From NCBI RefSeq assembly GCF_027853235.1, contig NZ_WKJG01000013.1, positions 1 to 64,000 on the forward strand: DNA of 64,000 bases. Reading direction: 5' to 3'. Below, one piece after another: positions 27,564 through 37,094 of this stretch (position 1 is the stretch's first letter; each line of letters begins with the position of its first letter). The notes below the pieces were generated by a model, which was not told the origin of the DNA, searched no databases, and saw only the letters and a list, made by a program, of their open reading frames with translations. The position numbers were made by a program, and so were the translations under genes. This DNA is from Aliibacillus thermotolerans. GTDB lineage: Bacteria; Bacillota; Bacilli; Bacillales; Marinococcaceae.

Positions 27564-28292
27564 ATGGAACATTACAACGTTAAAATTGACAACTTTGAAG
27601 GTCCATTAGATTTGCTTCTTCATTTAATCCAAAAAGCGGAAGTAGATATTTATCATATTTCCTTAAAAACAATCATCGAACAATATTTACAGTACGTTCA
27701 AACGATGCAAGAATTAGAACTTGACATTGCCAGTGAATATTTAGTGATGGCTGCAACGTTGCTACAAATAAAAAGTAATATGTTGCTTCCTCCATCGTCA
27801 AAAGAGAGTGCGGACATAGAGGATGAATATGACGCAGAAGAAAAGTTATATGAGCAACTGATCGAATATAAAAAATATAAAGAAGCAGCTTTATCCCTTC
27901 GTAAAAAAGAAAAAAGATCGGGTTTTCGTTACTCGAAACCTGCTGATACGAGTGCCAGACCTCTTCCATTTGCTAAAGAAAAACGAACAGTAAGTTTGTT
28001 TGATTTAATAGATGCTATTCAGCGCTTGAAAGATCGGCAAGTAAAAGAAAATCGCCCTGTTACGACAACGGTGGAAAAAGAAACGACAACCGTGACGAAT
28101 CGAATGACAGAGATAATATTAACGATCAAAGAAAGAAAACGAATTCGCTTTGAGGAACTTTTTTCTGTGCAGGAAAAATCTCATATTGTTGTCACGTTTC
28201 TGGCAGTGTTAGAATTAATGAAAAATCAGCAAATTAGATGTGTACAATCGAATAATTTTGCTGACATTATTGTAGAAGCGAGGGAAGAATAG
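27564..28292 (+). CDS. scpA: Segregation and condensation protein A
   Basis: Kleisin subunit of the SMC-ScpAB condensin complex, bridging the SMC heads during chromosome segregation. The 242-aa protein has the N-terminal SMC-neck-binding helix region (VKIDNFEGPLDLLLHLI, DIASEYLVMAATLLQIKS) and a C-terminal winged helix (IVVTFLAVLELMKNQQI). The start follows CGCGAGGTGGAAGC. scpB starts 4 bp after its stop, so the pair is one transcription unit. Confidence 0.96.
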   Translation: MEHYNVKIDNFEGPLDLLLHLIQKAEVDIYHISLKTIIEQYLQYVQTMQELELDIASEYLVMAATLLQIKSNMLLPPSSKESADIEDEYDAEEKLYEQLIEYKKYKEAALSLRKKEKRSGFRYSKPADTSARPLPFAKEKRTVSLFDLIDAIQRLKDRQVKENRPVTTTVEKETTTVTNRMTEIILTIKERKRIRFEELFSVQEKSHIVVTFLAVLELMKNQQIRCVQSNNFADIIVEAREE

Positions 28293-28296
28293 ACGG

Positions 28297-28908
28297 ATGA
28301 AGGAAAAAGAGATACAAGCTGCTATGATTGGGTTATTATTTGTACGGGGAGAAGAAGGACTTACGGTGCAAGAAGCAGCGGAGGTCATGGACTTGACAAA
28401 AGCCGCTTGTCGGGAGCAATTAGAAGAAGTAAAATCATTTGTCGATGAACATATTCCTGGTTTAACAGTGGAAGTGACGGAGGATACATATCGGTTCATG
28501 ACGGAAGAAAAAATTGCCCCTTTTATTGAAACACTTACTGAACAAACGCCACCGAGCAAATTGTCACAAGCAGCGTTAGAAACGTTAGCGGTGATTGCAT
28601 ACAATCAGCCAACCAGTCGGGTGGATATCGAGCGAATTCGTGGCGTCAAGTCGGAACGAGCGTTGCAAACGTTGTTAGAAAGAAATTTGATAGAAGAAGC
28701 AGGGAGAAAAGAGACCATTGGAAGACCGATTTTGTATCAAACGACAGACTTTTTTCTGGAATACTTTCAACTAAACAGTTTGGAAGAATTACCATCATTA
28801 GAAGAACTGGATACAGTAGAAATAGAAGAAGAGAAAATAGACTTATTTTTTGACACCTTCCCTTCCGACCAAGGGAATCAAGAGCAGGAAAGTGACAGAA
28901 TAAAATAG
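28297..28908 (+). CDS. scpB: Segregation and condensation protein B
   Basis: Second accessory subunit of the SMC condensin, a dimer of winged-helix domains that binds the middle of ScpA. The 203-aa protein shows AAMIGLLFVRGEEGLTVQEAAEV, LSQAALETLAVIAYNQPTSRVDIERIRGV and LIEEAGRKETIGRPILYQTTDFFLEYF. The acidic tail (EELDTVEIEEEKID) is typical. Co-transcribed with scpA. Confidence 0.96.
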   Translation: MKEKEIQAAMIGLLFVRGEEGLTVQEAAEVMDLTKAACREQLEEVKSFVDEHIPGLTVEVTEDTYRFMTEEKIAPFIETLTEQTPPSKLSQAALETLAVIAYNQPTSRVDIERIRGVKSERALQTLLERNLIEEAGRKETIGRPILYQTTDFFLEYFQLNSLEELPSLEELDTVEIEEEKIDLFFDTFPSDQGNQEQESDRIK

Positions 28909-29008
28909 CAGTTTTCTTTACATTTTTTCCTCGATCCGCTATATTTTAAATACATTTAATATACTGAATTTAATATTGATGAACGGAAATAAGAAAGAAG
29001 GGAATACG

Positions 29009-29284
29009 GTGGAACGTTTGTTACAACAATATTTGAGAAAAAAGAAACAATTTCTTTACCCGGCTCTCTTCTTTTTGTTCGTGTTTTATTTTAGTTTGCC
29101 TTTGACACTCGCTTATTTTCCTGACCAAATGAATCAGTTCGTTCCATATATCGGCCTAACTTGGGGATGGTTATATACGTTTCTCCAATTTATTGTGACA
29201 TTCACACTCGCTTTTTTGTACATGTGGAGGGCAAGAGAGTTAGATCGATTGGCGGATGAAATGAAGCAGGAGGAAAAACGTTGA
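29009..29284 (+). CDS. DUF485 membrane protein, first copy
   Basis: A 91-aa protein with two transmembrane segments (FLYPALFFLFVFYFSLPLTLAYF and WLYTFLQFIVTFTLAFLYMW), the DUF485/YjcH pattern. In E. coli yjcH lies between acs and the acetate permease gene actP, and such proteins regularly accompany SSS-family permeases. GTG 29009 has AGAAGGGA upstream; the frame is also open from TTG 28976. The following symporter gene overlaps its stop by 4 bases, so the two are translated together. Function beyond this association is unknown. Confidence 0.82.
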   Translation: MERLLQQYLRKKKQFLYPALFFLFVFYFSLPLTLAYFPDQMNQFVPYIGLTWGWLYTFLQFIVTFTLAFLYMWRARELDRLADEMKQEEKR

Positions 29285-30816
29285 ATTTGACATATTTTTT
29301 GTTTTTCATATGTATTGTCGTTTGTACGCTCATTATAACTTATTGGGCCGCGAAAAGAAGTGGAACGACCAGTCACTTTTATGTGGCGGCAGGAAGTTTA
29401 AGCGGGTTGCAAAACGGAATGGCCATAGCGGGAGATTACATTAGTGCGGCTTCCTTTTTAGGAATTATAGGAACAATTGCCCTTAGTGGTTATGACGGAT
29501 TTTTATATTCGATTGGATTTTTAGTGTCATACTTAATTGTATTGTTTTTAATTGCAGAACCTGTGCATCATCTTGGGAAGTATTCATTGGGAGATGTAAT
29601 TTGCTCACGCTTTCCCAACAAAAACATTCGGATTGTGATGGGATTTGGAGCATTTATTATTTCTATTTTGTATATGATTCCTCAACTTGTGGCTGCTGGC
29701 TTACTAATTCGCTTATTACTTGATATTGATTACTCCGTTTCGGTTTTAATTATTGGCGGGTTAATGACGATGTACGTCGTATTTGGCGGCATGATAGCTA
29801 CTTCGTGGGTGCAAATTATTAAAACAGTTGTGTTAATGTCCGGCACTTTTCTCTTATCGCTAAGTGTTTTTTCACGTTTTGATTGGGATGTCCATCGACT
29901 GATTACCAAAGTGACAGAAGAATCTGTCTTAGGCACTTCATTTTTCTATCCCGGACATCTCTTTACAAGCCCCTGGGAAGTAGTTTCGTTACAACTAGCG
30001 CTTATTCTTGGAACAGCAGGGCTTCCACATATACTCATTCGTTTATATACAGTCAGCAACCGCCATGAAGTTCGCCGTTCGTTAATGACTTCCATGGGAA
30101 TTATCGGATTCTTTTACATAATGACTTTAGTTCTTGGATTAGGAACGGTTGCATTGGTTGGCTCCACTGTTCTATATGCGAGCGATCCGACTGGTAATCT
30201 AGCAGCTCCGTTATTGGCAAATGAAATAGGTGGTGACTTTTTACTTGCCTTCATTTCAGCAATTGCTTTCACTACCATCATGGCGGTCGTTTCAGGATTA
30301 GTGATTTCGGCAACAACTGCGATTGCCCATGATATTTATCATCACGTGTTTAAAAAAGGAAACGCATCAGAGAAGGAACAGTTACGAGTGGCACAGTTGG
30401 CGGCCCTTGGTGTCGGGTTCATTTCGACGATGTTTGCTCTCGGTTTAGAAAATATGAATGTCACGTTTCTCGTGTCACTTACGTTTATCGTATCAGCTTC
30501 CAGTAATTTTCCGGTATTATTTCTAACGATTTATTGGAAACGCTTTAATCAATCAGGTGTGATTACCGGCATGATTTGTGGTCTGATTGCTTCCTTGACG
30601 CTATTAATTCTAGGACCACAAATTATGGATCCGACTCATGGTTGGATTCGTAGAGAAGCGATACTCCCTTTAAATAATCCGGGGATTATAGCGATTCCGA
30701 TTGGATTTTTAGCAGCAATTATCGGAACTTTGTTTGGACAAAAGCAATCCGAAGAACAATATGCCAAATTTTATCTCAAAGCAGAAACGAATGTAACAAC
30801 GAGGAGAGAGCATTAG
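29281..30816 (+). CDS. Solute:sodium symporter, ActP-like, first copy
   Basis: A 511-aa SSS-family permease with about 13 transmembrane helices. The ActP/MctC-like signature is present: YWAAKRSGTTSHFYVAAGSL, GLQNGMAIAGDYISAASFLGI, and ALILGTAGLPHILIRLYTV. Related proteins import acetate, pyruvate or propionate with sodium or protons. It starts at TTG behind GGAGGAAAAACG, overlapping the DUF485 gene. The LytS-type kinase gene overlaps its stop by one base. About half its positions match the second copy at 33758, which argues for duplication and separate roles. Confidence 0.88.
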   Translation: MNLTYFLFFICIVVCTLIITYWAAKRSGTTSHFYVAAGSLSGLQNGMAIAGDYISAASFLGIIGTIALSGYDGFLYSIGFLVSYLIVLFLIAEPVHHLGKYSLGDVICSRFPNKNIRIVMGFGAFIISILYMIPQLVAAGLLIRLLLDIDYSVSVLIIGGLMTMYVVFGGMIATSWVQIIKTVVLMSGTFLLSLSVFSRFDWDVHRLITKVTEESVLGTSFFYPGHLFTSPWEVVSLQLALILGTAGLPHILIRLYTVSNRHEVRRSLMTSMGIIGFFYIMTLVLGLGTVALVGSTVLYASDPTGNLAAPLLANEIGGDFLLAFISAIAFTTIMAVVSGLVISATTAIAHDIYHHVFKKGNASEKEQLRVAQLAALGVGFISTMFALGLENMNVTFLVSLTFIVSASSNFPVLFLTIYWKRFNQSGVITGMICGLIASLTLLILGPQIMDPTHGWIRREAILPLNNPGIIAIPIGFLAAIIGTLFGQKQSEEQYAKFYLKAETNVTTRREH

Positions 30817-32570
30817 TGACCTATTTGACGATGACACTGTTTGAACGATTAGGACTTGTGTTAGTATTGGCGTTCGTACTAACGAGAACGCCTGGATTTC
30901 GCTCTCTGCTATATCGAGAATTGAATCTGAAAATGTCTATCGTGCATGCATGTGTCTTTGGCGCATTTGGTATTGCAAGTACCATTACTGGTATCGTGAT
31001 TGAAGAAGGTTTTGTCATTCAACGGGATTTCATTTGGAGTGTAGAAAGTAATGAGTTTGTCGTTAGTTCCAGTCTTGTGGCCATCGTTATTGCCGGGCTG
31101 TTAGGAGGGCCGGTGGTTGGTTTTGGCGCGGGGCTTATTGCAGGTGGACACCTTTTTTTGTTAGGGGGAATCGGAGCCTTCGCAAACGGTATCGTGAATC
31201 CAATAACAGGTTTGTTGGCAGGTCTTACCGCTAGATTCTTTTCTGATGAGCGAGTCATTTCTCCTTTTAAAGCGTTATTCATCGGAATCTTTCCTCCCAT
31301 TCTTCATATGCAATTATTGTTAATTTTCCATTCCAATGTCGAAGAAACGATTCATATCGTGGACAATATTGGCCTTCCACTCGTTCTTTCTAACAGTATT
31401 GCCATCGCAATTTTTACTGCGATGATTGGCGTGATTTTAAAGGAGCAAGAAAATGAAGCGGCGCTTGCGACGAAACAAGCGCTGTCCATTGCGGAAGAGG
31501 CTTTGCCTTTTTTAAATAAAGATGACCCAAATGAAATGGCAAATGGGATTGCCAGACTGCTTTATCACCGTCTGAAATTGGCAGCAGTCTCTGTGACGAA
31601 AGGAAAAGAAGTACTGGCACATGTTGGGTTAGGGGACGACCATCATCGTCCAGGAACAGAAATATCAACGAGAATATCCAATGAAGCGATCGAAACGAGA
31701 GAAATGAAAGTCGCGTATAGCCGTTCGGAAATACAGTGTGTCAATGAGAAATGTCCATTGGAAGCGGCCATCATTATTCCAGTTGAAGAAGGAAACGATG
31801 ATGTGACGTTAATTAAGTTTTATTTTAAAAAGAAACAACATATACGCCCGGTGGAATTAATGTTAGCCCAAGGATTAGGTCAACTGCTTTCGAACCAATG
31901 GAAAGGCATTTCTGCAGAAAAATTAAAAGAACATATGAGAGAAACGGAATTAAGAAATTTACAAGCACAAATTAACCCACATTTTTTATTTAATACGCTT
32001 CATTTAATTGCTTCCCTTTCACGGAAAGAGCCAGCGGAAACGAGACACATTACGATTCAATTAGCTAATTATATGCGGTTTAATTTACGACTTGTGTCAA
32101 AGTCGCTCATTCCGTTAGAAAAAGAAATAGAACATGTCAGAGCTTACATTGATATTATCCAGGCCCGGTTTAAGAGTCGTCTAGAGATCGAATTGACATG
32201 TCAAGGAGAAGTCGGAGATGTATTTATCCCTCCGGCAACGCTACAACCACTTGTGGAAAATTCAGTTCAACACGGGTTGGGACAAGTAACAAAAAATGGG
32301 CGCATTGAAGTTTCCATTGAAGAACAGGAGACAGAAATTAAAATTTCAGTAAAAGATAATGGAATCGGTATCTCTGAAGAAATACAAGCAAGACTCGGCA
32401 CGGAACCATTAAAAGATAGAGATAATGGAGGCGTCGGTTTATTCAATGTGAATCAACGCTTGGTTCAATTGCTCGGAGATTCGGCACGTTTGCACATAAA
32501 GAAAGAGTTAAAAACAGGGAGCGAAATATATTTTTACATTCCAAAAAATGCAAAGGAAAGGCGGGAGTGA
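30816..32570 (+). CDS. LytS-type sensor histidine kinase
   Basis: A 584-aa membrane sensor kinase. The N-terminal about 200 residues hold the 5TMR-LYT membrane sensor (EEGFVIQRDFIW, GLLGGPVVGFGAGLIAGGHLFLLGG, ANGIVNPITGLLAG), followed by a GAF-like domain and a LytS-type kinase core with His389 in LQAQINPHFLFNTLH and an ATPase domain (PATLQPLVENSVQHG, DNGIGI, GVGLFNVNQRL). It starts at GTG overlapping the symporter stop. LytS-type kinases with permeases as targets sense pyruvate in B. subtilis (LytST) and E. coli (BtsSR), so a small carboxylate signal is likely here; this is inference from position. Confidence 0.92.
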   Translation: MTYLTMTLFERLGLVLVLAFVLTRTPGFRSLLYRELNLKMSIVHACVFGAFGIASTITGIVIEEGFVIQRDFIWSVESNEFVVSSSLVAIVIAGLLGGPVVGFGAGLIAGGHLFLLGGIGAFANGIVNPITGLLAGLTARFFSDERVISPFKALFIGIFPPILHMQLLLIFHSNVEETIHIVDNIGLPLVLSNSIAIAIFTAMIGVILKEQENEAALATKQALSIAEEALPFLNKDDPNEMANGIARLLYHRLKLAAVSVTKGKEVLAHVGLGDDHHRPGTEISTRISNEAIETREMKVAYSRSEIQCVNEKCPLEAAIIIPVEEGNDDVTLIKFYFKKKQHIRPVELMLAQGLGQLLSNQWKGISAEKLKEHMRETELRNLQAQINPHFLFNTLHLIASLSRKEPAETRHITIQLANYMRFNLRLVSKSLIPLEKEIEHVRAYIDIIQARFKSRLEIELTCQGEVGDVFIPPATLQPLVENSVQHGLGQVTKNGRIEVSIEEQETEIKISVKDNGIGISEEIQARLGTEPLKDRDNGGVGLFNVNQRLVQLLGDSARLHIKKELKTGSEIYFYIPKNAKERRE

Positions 32571-32571
32571 C

Positions 32572-33315
32572 ATGAAGATTCATGCATTAATTGCAGAAGA
32601 CGAAGAACTGGCTAGAGAAGAGTTAGTTTATTTATTGAAAAAAGAAAGCGACATTGTCATTGATGGCAGTGTGGCGACGGGAGAAGAAGTGATATCTTTA
32701 TATCAAGAGCATGAATCCGACCTGGTTTTTTTAGATGTTCAAATGCCGGGAATGTCAGGGGTCGAAGCGGCCAAACAAATCAGTCACATGGCGAAACGTC
32801 CTCCTTCATTTATCTTTACTACGGCGTACGAAGAGTATGCCGTGGATGCGTTTGATATGAATGCCCTTGATTATTTATTGAAACCATACGATGAAAAACG
32901 ATTGGAAAAAGCGTTGGAACGTGCGCGCGAACAAATGGAGTTTAAAAAACAAGCGAATCAACAGGAAGAGCGGCAAACGCCACCGTCGAAACTGCTCATT
33001 GATGACGGGGATAAAACGGTCGTTATATCTCCGCAATCAATTTATTATGCAGAACCGACGAATCGAGTGTTAACGATTCACACGAAAGACAAAGTGATTC
33101 AAAGCAGAATGACACTTCAAGAATTAGAAAAGAAATTAGAAGGACTTCCCTTCTTTCGTCCTCATCGCAGCTATTTAGTCAATTTAGATTATATCGAAGA
33201 GATCACGCCTTGGTTTAATGGGACGAGTAATATTAAGCTAAGTGATAAAAACAACACGGTGATTCCGGTGAGCCGTGCTGTTAGAAAAGAATTATTTAAA
33301 AAATTAGAAAATTAA
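32572..33315 (+). CDS. LytTR response regulator
   Basis: Response regulator partner of the upstream LytS-type kinase. The 247-aa protein has a receiver domain (AEDEE, phospho-acceptor Asp55 in LVFLDVQMPGMSG, TTAYEEYAVDAFDMNALDYLLKPY) and a C-terminal LytTR DNA-binding domain (about 145-247; FFRPHRSYLVNLDYI, VIPVSRAVRKELFKKL). ATG 32572 follows AAAGGCGGGAGTGAC and the preceding stop overlaps the ribosome binding region. The likely target is the second DUF485/symporter pair just downstream, and possibly acsA. Confidence 0.93.
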   Translation: MKIHALIAEDEELAREELVYLLKKESDIVIDGSVATGEEVISLYQEHESDLVFLDVQMPGMSGVEAAKQISHMAKRPPSFIFTTAYEEYAVDAFDMNALDYLLKPYDEKRLEKALERAREQMEFKKQANQQEERQTPPSKLLIDDGDKTVVISPQSIYYAEPTNRVLTIHTKDKVIQSRMTLQELEKKLEGLPFFRPHRSYLVNLDYIEEITPWFNGTSNIKLSDKNNTVIPVSRAVRKELFKKLEN

Positions 33316-33360
33316 CCATTCGCAAACAATATCAAACATTTCAGACAAGAAATAAAACGT

Positions 33361-33425
33361 TTGACACAAAAATGGTTCCAAATAACTAATCGTTTAGTAT
33401 ACTTAAGCTACAGTAAGCGCTTTCA
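33361..33425 (+). promoter_or_regulatory. Promoter region with strong cre site
   Basis: AGTAAGCGCTTTCA at 33412-33425 matches the CcpA operator consensus TGWAARCGYTWNCW at all but the first base. It lies just downstream of a likely minus-10 TATACT (33398-33403), a position where CcpA blocks transcription. TTGACA at 33361-33366 is present but has no good minus-10 at 17 bp. LytTR-type direct repeats were not identified with certainty. Confidence 0.65.
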
Positions 33426-33448
33426 AAATAGAAAAAGGAGGCATCGCG

Positions 33449-33757
33449 ATGAATAAGTTCGATCAAATTGCAGAGTCGGAGGAGTTTAAAGAATTAAAAC
33501 GATCGAAAAATCGTTTTATTTGGCCGATTGCTATTTTGTTCTTTATTTACTATTTAGCATTTCCGCTTATGGCCGGTTATGCGAAGCCGCTTATGAGTCA
33601 TTTTCTCTTTGGTAACATTACCTTTGGTTACTTGTATGGTTTAACCTTTTATTTTGTTGCTTGGGCGCTTGCTGGTATTTACGTCGTGAAAGCGAAATCA
33701 TTTGATAAGAAAGTAGAAGAGATAACGGAGAAATATTTTGAGAAAGGAGCGTCGTAG
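33449..33757 (+). CDS. DUF485 membrane protein, second copy
   Basis: A 102-aa protein with two transmembrane segments (FIWPIAILFFIYYLAFPLMAGY and YGLTFYFVAWALAGIYVV) of the DUF485/YjcH family. It is preceded by AAAAAGGAGGCATCGCG and a cre site, and the symporter gene starts at the base after its stop. It repeats the DUF485-symporter arrangement found 4.4 kb upstream. Confidence 0.85.
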   Translation: MNKFDQIAESEEFKELKRSKNRFIWPIAILFFIYYLAFPLMAGYAKPLMSHFLFGNITFGYLYGLTFYFVAWALAGIYVVKAKSFDKKVEEITEKYFEKGAS

Positions 33758-35290
33758 ATGAATGCAGCAGACATATTTGGGATTGTCATCTTCGTTTTAA
33801 TCGTCAGTTTGACGATGTATGTCACCTATTGGGCGTCTAAAAGAAATCGGGATGCTTCAGATTTCTATGCAGCAGGGCGTTCCCTTACCGGGATGCAAAA
33901 CGGATTTGCCATTGCCGGAGACTATTTAAGTGCGGCGTCCTTTTTAGGGATTGCCGGTCTCGTTGCTTTGCACGGTTACGATGGCTTCATGTATGCAGTT
34001 GGTTGGCTCATGGGATATGTCATCGTCCTTTACATCGTCGCGGAACCTTTTCGAAACTCCGGGAAGTTTACTTTGGCCGACGTGCTCTCATTTCGACTCA
34101 GCCAACGTCCCGTACGTAGCGCTTCTGCAGTTGTAACGCTGGCAGTAACGTTATTTTATATGGTTGCGCAACTCGTTGGAGCTGGAGCGATTATTCAACT
34201 GTTAGTAGGTATCCCGTATGAGTTTGCGATTATCTTTATCGGTATTTTGATGATCATTTACGTTTCTGTCGGTGGAATGTTGGCAACAAGTTGGGTGCAA
34301 ATCATTAAAGCAGTCCTTCTCATGTCGGCAATGATTATTATGATTCTCTTTATCGGAGTCATTTTCAACTTTAACATTAACAGCTTATTCGGTACAGTGA
34401 TTGACACAAACGGAGTGCAGTTTCTGGAACCAGGGCAATTATATACGAATCCAATTGATTTATTCTCCTTAGGAATGGCACTTATTTTAGGAACAGCAGG
34501 ACTTCCGCACTTGCTCGTGCGTTTCTACACTGTGCCAAGTGCCCAAGCTGCGCGTAAATCTGTTATTTGGGCGATGGGGATCATCGGGATATTCTATATC
34601 CTCATTACGTTTATCGGATTTGCAGCGTCCTCTCTTGTTGGACGGGATAGAATCATGGAAGTGGACGCCGGAGGAAACATGGCTGCTCCTCTCTTAGGTG
34701 CGTATCTTGGAGGAGGAGAAGGAACCTTTGGTGGCGAATTGTTTATGTCAGCGATTGCTGCAGTAGCATTTGCAACGATTATCGCGGTAGTTGCAGGACT
34801 CGTGATTACCGGAGCCGGTGCTTTTGCTCACGATATTTATACAAATGTCATTAAACGTGGTGAAGTAGATAGTGACAAACAATTTAAAGTAGCAAGAAGA
34901 GCGTCTCTTGTAATCGGGATCGTATCCATTTTAATTGGTATTCTTGCGAAAGATATGAACGTTGCTTATCTCGTTGTTCTTGCCTTTTGTGTAGGGGCAA
35001 GTGCAAACTTACCAGTGTTTATTTTCTCGATTTATTGGAAGCGCTTCAATACAACCGGAGCAGTTGCAAGTATGTTAATTGGTACGATTGCTGCAGTTGG
35101 TCTTGTGATGATTGGACCAAGCGTCATGGGAGATAATGCTATCTTCCCGCTAGCAAATCCAGGTGTCGTAAGTATTCCGCTCGGTTTCTTATCTGCCATT
35201 GTGTTCACTTTCTTAGGTAAGCGAGACGAAGAAGAAGCGAAATATTCAGAAATGACTGTTAGAGCGAATACTGGTATTGAAGCAGAATAA
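33758..35290 (+). CDS. Acetate-type solute:sodium symporter, second copy
   Basis: A 510-aa SSS-family permease with about 13 helices and clear ActP/MctC-like signatures (YWASKRNRDASDFYAAGRSL, GMQNGFAIAGDYLSAASFLGI, LGTAGLPHLLVRFYTVP, FAHDIYTNVIKRG). It directly follows the DUF485 gene and precedes acsA, the same gene association as acs-yjcH-actP of E. coli, so acetate uptake is the best guess; pyruvate or propionate is possible. Control by CcpA is likely from the upstream cre site. A terminator separates it from acsA. Confidence 0.9.
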   Translation: MNAADIFGIVIFVLIVSLTMYVTYWASKRNRDASDFYAAGRSLTGMQNGFAIAGDYLSAASFLGIAGLVALHGYDGFMYAVGWLMGYVIVLYIVAEPFRNSGKFTLADVLSFRLSQRPVRSASAVVTLAVTLFYMVAQLVGAGAIIQLLVGIPYEFAIIFIGILMIIYVSVGGMLATSWVQIIKAVLLMSAMIIMILFIGVIFNFNINSLFGTVIDTNGVQFLEPGQLYTNPIDLFSLGMALILGTAGLPHLLVRFYTVPSAQAARKSVIWAMGIIGIFYILITFIGFAASSLVGRDRIMEVDAGGNMAAPLLGAYLGGGEGTFGGELFMSAIAAVAFATIIAVVAGLVITGAGAFAHDIYTNVIKRGEVDSDKQFKVARRASLVIGIVSILIGILAKDMNVAYLVVLAFCVGASANLPVFIFSIYWKRFNTTGAVASMLIGTIAAVGLVMIGPSVMGDNAIFPLANPGVVSIPLGFLSAIVFTFLGKRDEEEAKYSEMTVRANTGIEAE

Positions 35291-35299
35291 AATTAAAGA

Positions 35300-35333
35300 A
35301 AAAGCATCTTTTCCATGAAAGATGCTTTTTCGA
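35300..35333 (+). terminator. Intrinsic terminator between symporter and acsA
   Basis: AAAGCATCTTT pairs with AAAGATGCTTT around a short loop, followed by T-rich sequence. Confidence 0.82.
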
Positions 35334-35361
35334 TAGAAGATGGAAAAATAAAAAGGGGGAA

Positions 35362-37089
35362 ATGAACGTGAGTGATATTTTACAACCAGTCATTGAAAAT
35401 CCGAACATGCCACCGTACGAAGAGGCTCGAGCAAACTTTGACTGGAAGGACGTTGAAAAAGCCTTTACTTGGCATGAAACTGGAAAAGTCAATATGGCCT
35501 ATGAAGCGATTGATCGACATGCAGATACTTGGCGAAAAAATAAAGTTGCCCTCTATTATAGTGACCAAAAGCGGGATGAAAAATATACATTCCAAGAAAT
35601 GAAATATTTATCCAACCGTTTTGGAAACGTTTTGCGCAACATTGGAATTGAAAAAGGAGATCGCGTCTTTCTTTTCATGCCTCGTTCACCGGAAGTGTAT
35701 GTAAGTGTGATGGGGATTTTAAAAGTCGGAGCGGTTGTAGGACCACTATTTGAAGCGTTTATGGAACAAGCGGTACGGGATCGTCTTGAAAATAGTGAAG
35801 CGGTCGCGATTGTGACAACTCCAGCGTTACTCCCACGCGTTCCGTACAAAGATTTGCCACATTTGAAACATATCATCCTCGTAGGAGATGAAGTTCCTGA
35901 AAATGATGAGCATGCAAATTTTTATAACTTTGAAGAGGAAATGGCAAATGCTTCAGAACAATTAGAGATCGAATGGGTAGAGCGAGAAGATCCTATGATT
36001 CTCCACTACACTTCTGGATCTACCGGAAAACCAAAAGGTGTCCTACACGTTCATAATGCCATGATTCAACATTATCAAACAGCAAAATGGATTCTCGATT
36101 TAAAAGATGAGGACATTTTCTGGTGTACTGCGGATCCAGGTTGGGTTACCGGAACTTCTTACGGCATATTTGGTCCTTGGTTAAACGGAGCAACGAGCGT
36201 GATTCGTGGAGGTCGCTTTAGTCCGGAAGATTGGTATTCTACCATTGAAAAATATAAAGTAACCATTTGGTATAGTGCCCCAACTGCTTTCCGTCGTCTC
36301 ATGGCAGCAGGCGATGACATTATTAACAACTATGATCTTAGCTCTTTACGTCATATTTTAAGTGTTGGGGAACCTTTAAATGCGGAAGTTGTTCATTGGG
36401 GTAAAAAAGTATACGGATTAAATATTCACGATAATTGGTGGATGACGGAAACAGGTGGAATTCTCATCGCGAACTATCCGTCTATGCCACTGAAACCAGG
36501 TTCGATGGGGCGTCCGTTCCCAGGAATTGAAGTCGCCATTTTAGATGAAAATGGAAATGAATTACCACGTGGTCAAATGGGTTCTCTTTGCATAAAAACA
36601 GATTGGCCATCCATGATGCGGAAAATTTGGAAAAACGAAGAGAAATTTAAAGAGTACTTCGCTATTCCTGGTTGGTATATTTCCGGAGATTTGGCATCGA
36701 TGGATGAAGATGGCTATGTATGGTTCGGTGGGCGTGATGATGACGTCATTATGACATCCGGAGAAAGAGTTGGTCCATTTGAAATTGAAAGTAAATTAGT
36801 GGAACATCCAGCAGTGGCGGAAGCGGCGGTAATCGGAAAACCGGATGAAGTACGCGGGGAAATTATTAAAGCTTTTGTGGCTCTCAAAGACGGATATACG
36901 GAATCCGATGAATTAAATGAAGATTTGCGTAGACACGTAAAAGAAGGACTGGCCGCCCATGCGGTACCAAGAGAAATTGAAGTAAAAGATTCCTTGCCAA
37001 AAACACGTAGTGGTAAAATTATGCGTCGCGTCTTGAAAGCTTGGGAATTGGGTCTTCCAACCGGAGATTTATCCACCATGGAAGATTAA
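35362..37089 (+). CDS. acsA: Acetyl-coenzyme A synthetase
   Basis: Activates acetate to acetyl-CoA through acetyl-AMP. The 575-aa adenylate-forming enzyme has the ATP-binding P-loop-like LHYTSGSTGKPKGVLH, the A5 motif NWWMTETGG, the A7-A8 region WYISGDLASMDEDGYVWFGGRDDDVIMTSGERVGPFEIE and the catalytic lysine in KTRSGKIMRR near the C-terminus, the lysine that is acetylated for control in AcsA proteins. The start ATG follows AAAGGGGGAA. The neighbouring acetate-type permeases make the pathway uptake then activation. A bidirectional terminator follows. Confidence 0.95.
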   Translation: MNVSDILQPVIENPNMPPYEEARANFDWKDVEKAFTWHETGKVNMAYEAIDRHADTWRKNKVALYYSDQKRDEKYTFQEMKYLSNRFGNVLRNIGIEKGDRVFLFMPRSPEVYVSVMGILKVGAVVGPLFEAFMEQAVRDRLENSEAVAIVTTPALLPRVPYKDLPHLKHIILVGDEVPENDEHANFYNFEEEMANASEQLEIEWVEREDPMILHYTSGSTGKPKGVLHVHNAMIQHYQTAKWILDLKDEDIFWCTADPGWVTGTSYGIFGPWLNGATSVIRGGRFSPEDWYSTIEKYKVTIWYSAPTAFRRLMAAGDDIINNYDLSSLRHILSVGEPLNAEVVHWGKKVYGLNIHDNWWMTETGGILIANYPSMPLKPGSMGRPFPGIEVAILDENGNELPRGQMGSLCIKTDWPSMMRKIWKNEEKFKEYFAIPGWYISGDLASMDEDGYVWFGGRDDDVIMTSGERVGPFEIESKLVEHPAVAEAAVIGKPDEVRGEIIKAFVALKDGYTESDELNEDLRRHVKEGLAAHAVPREIEVKDSLPKTRSGKIMRRVLKAWELGLPTGDLSTMED

Positions 37090-37094
37090 TGCAC

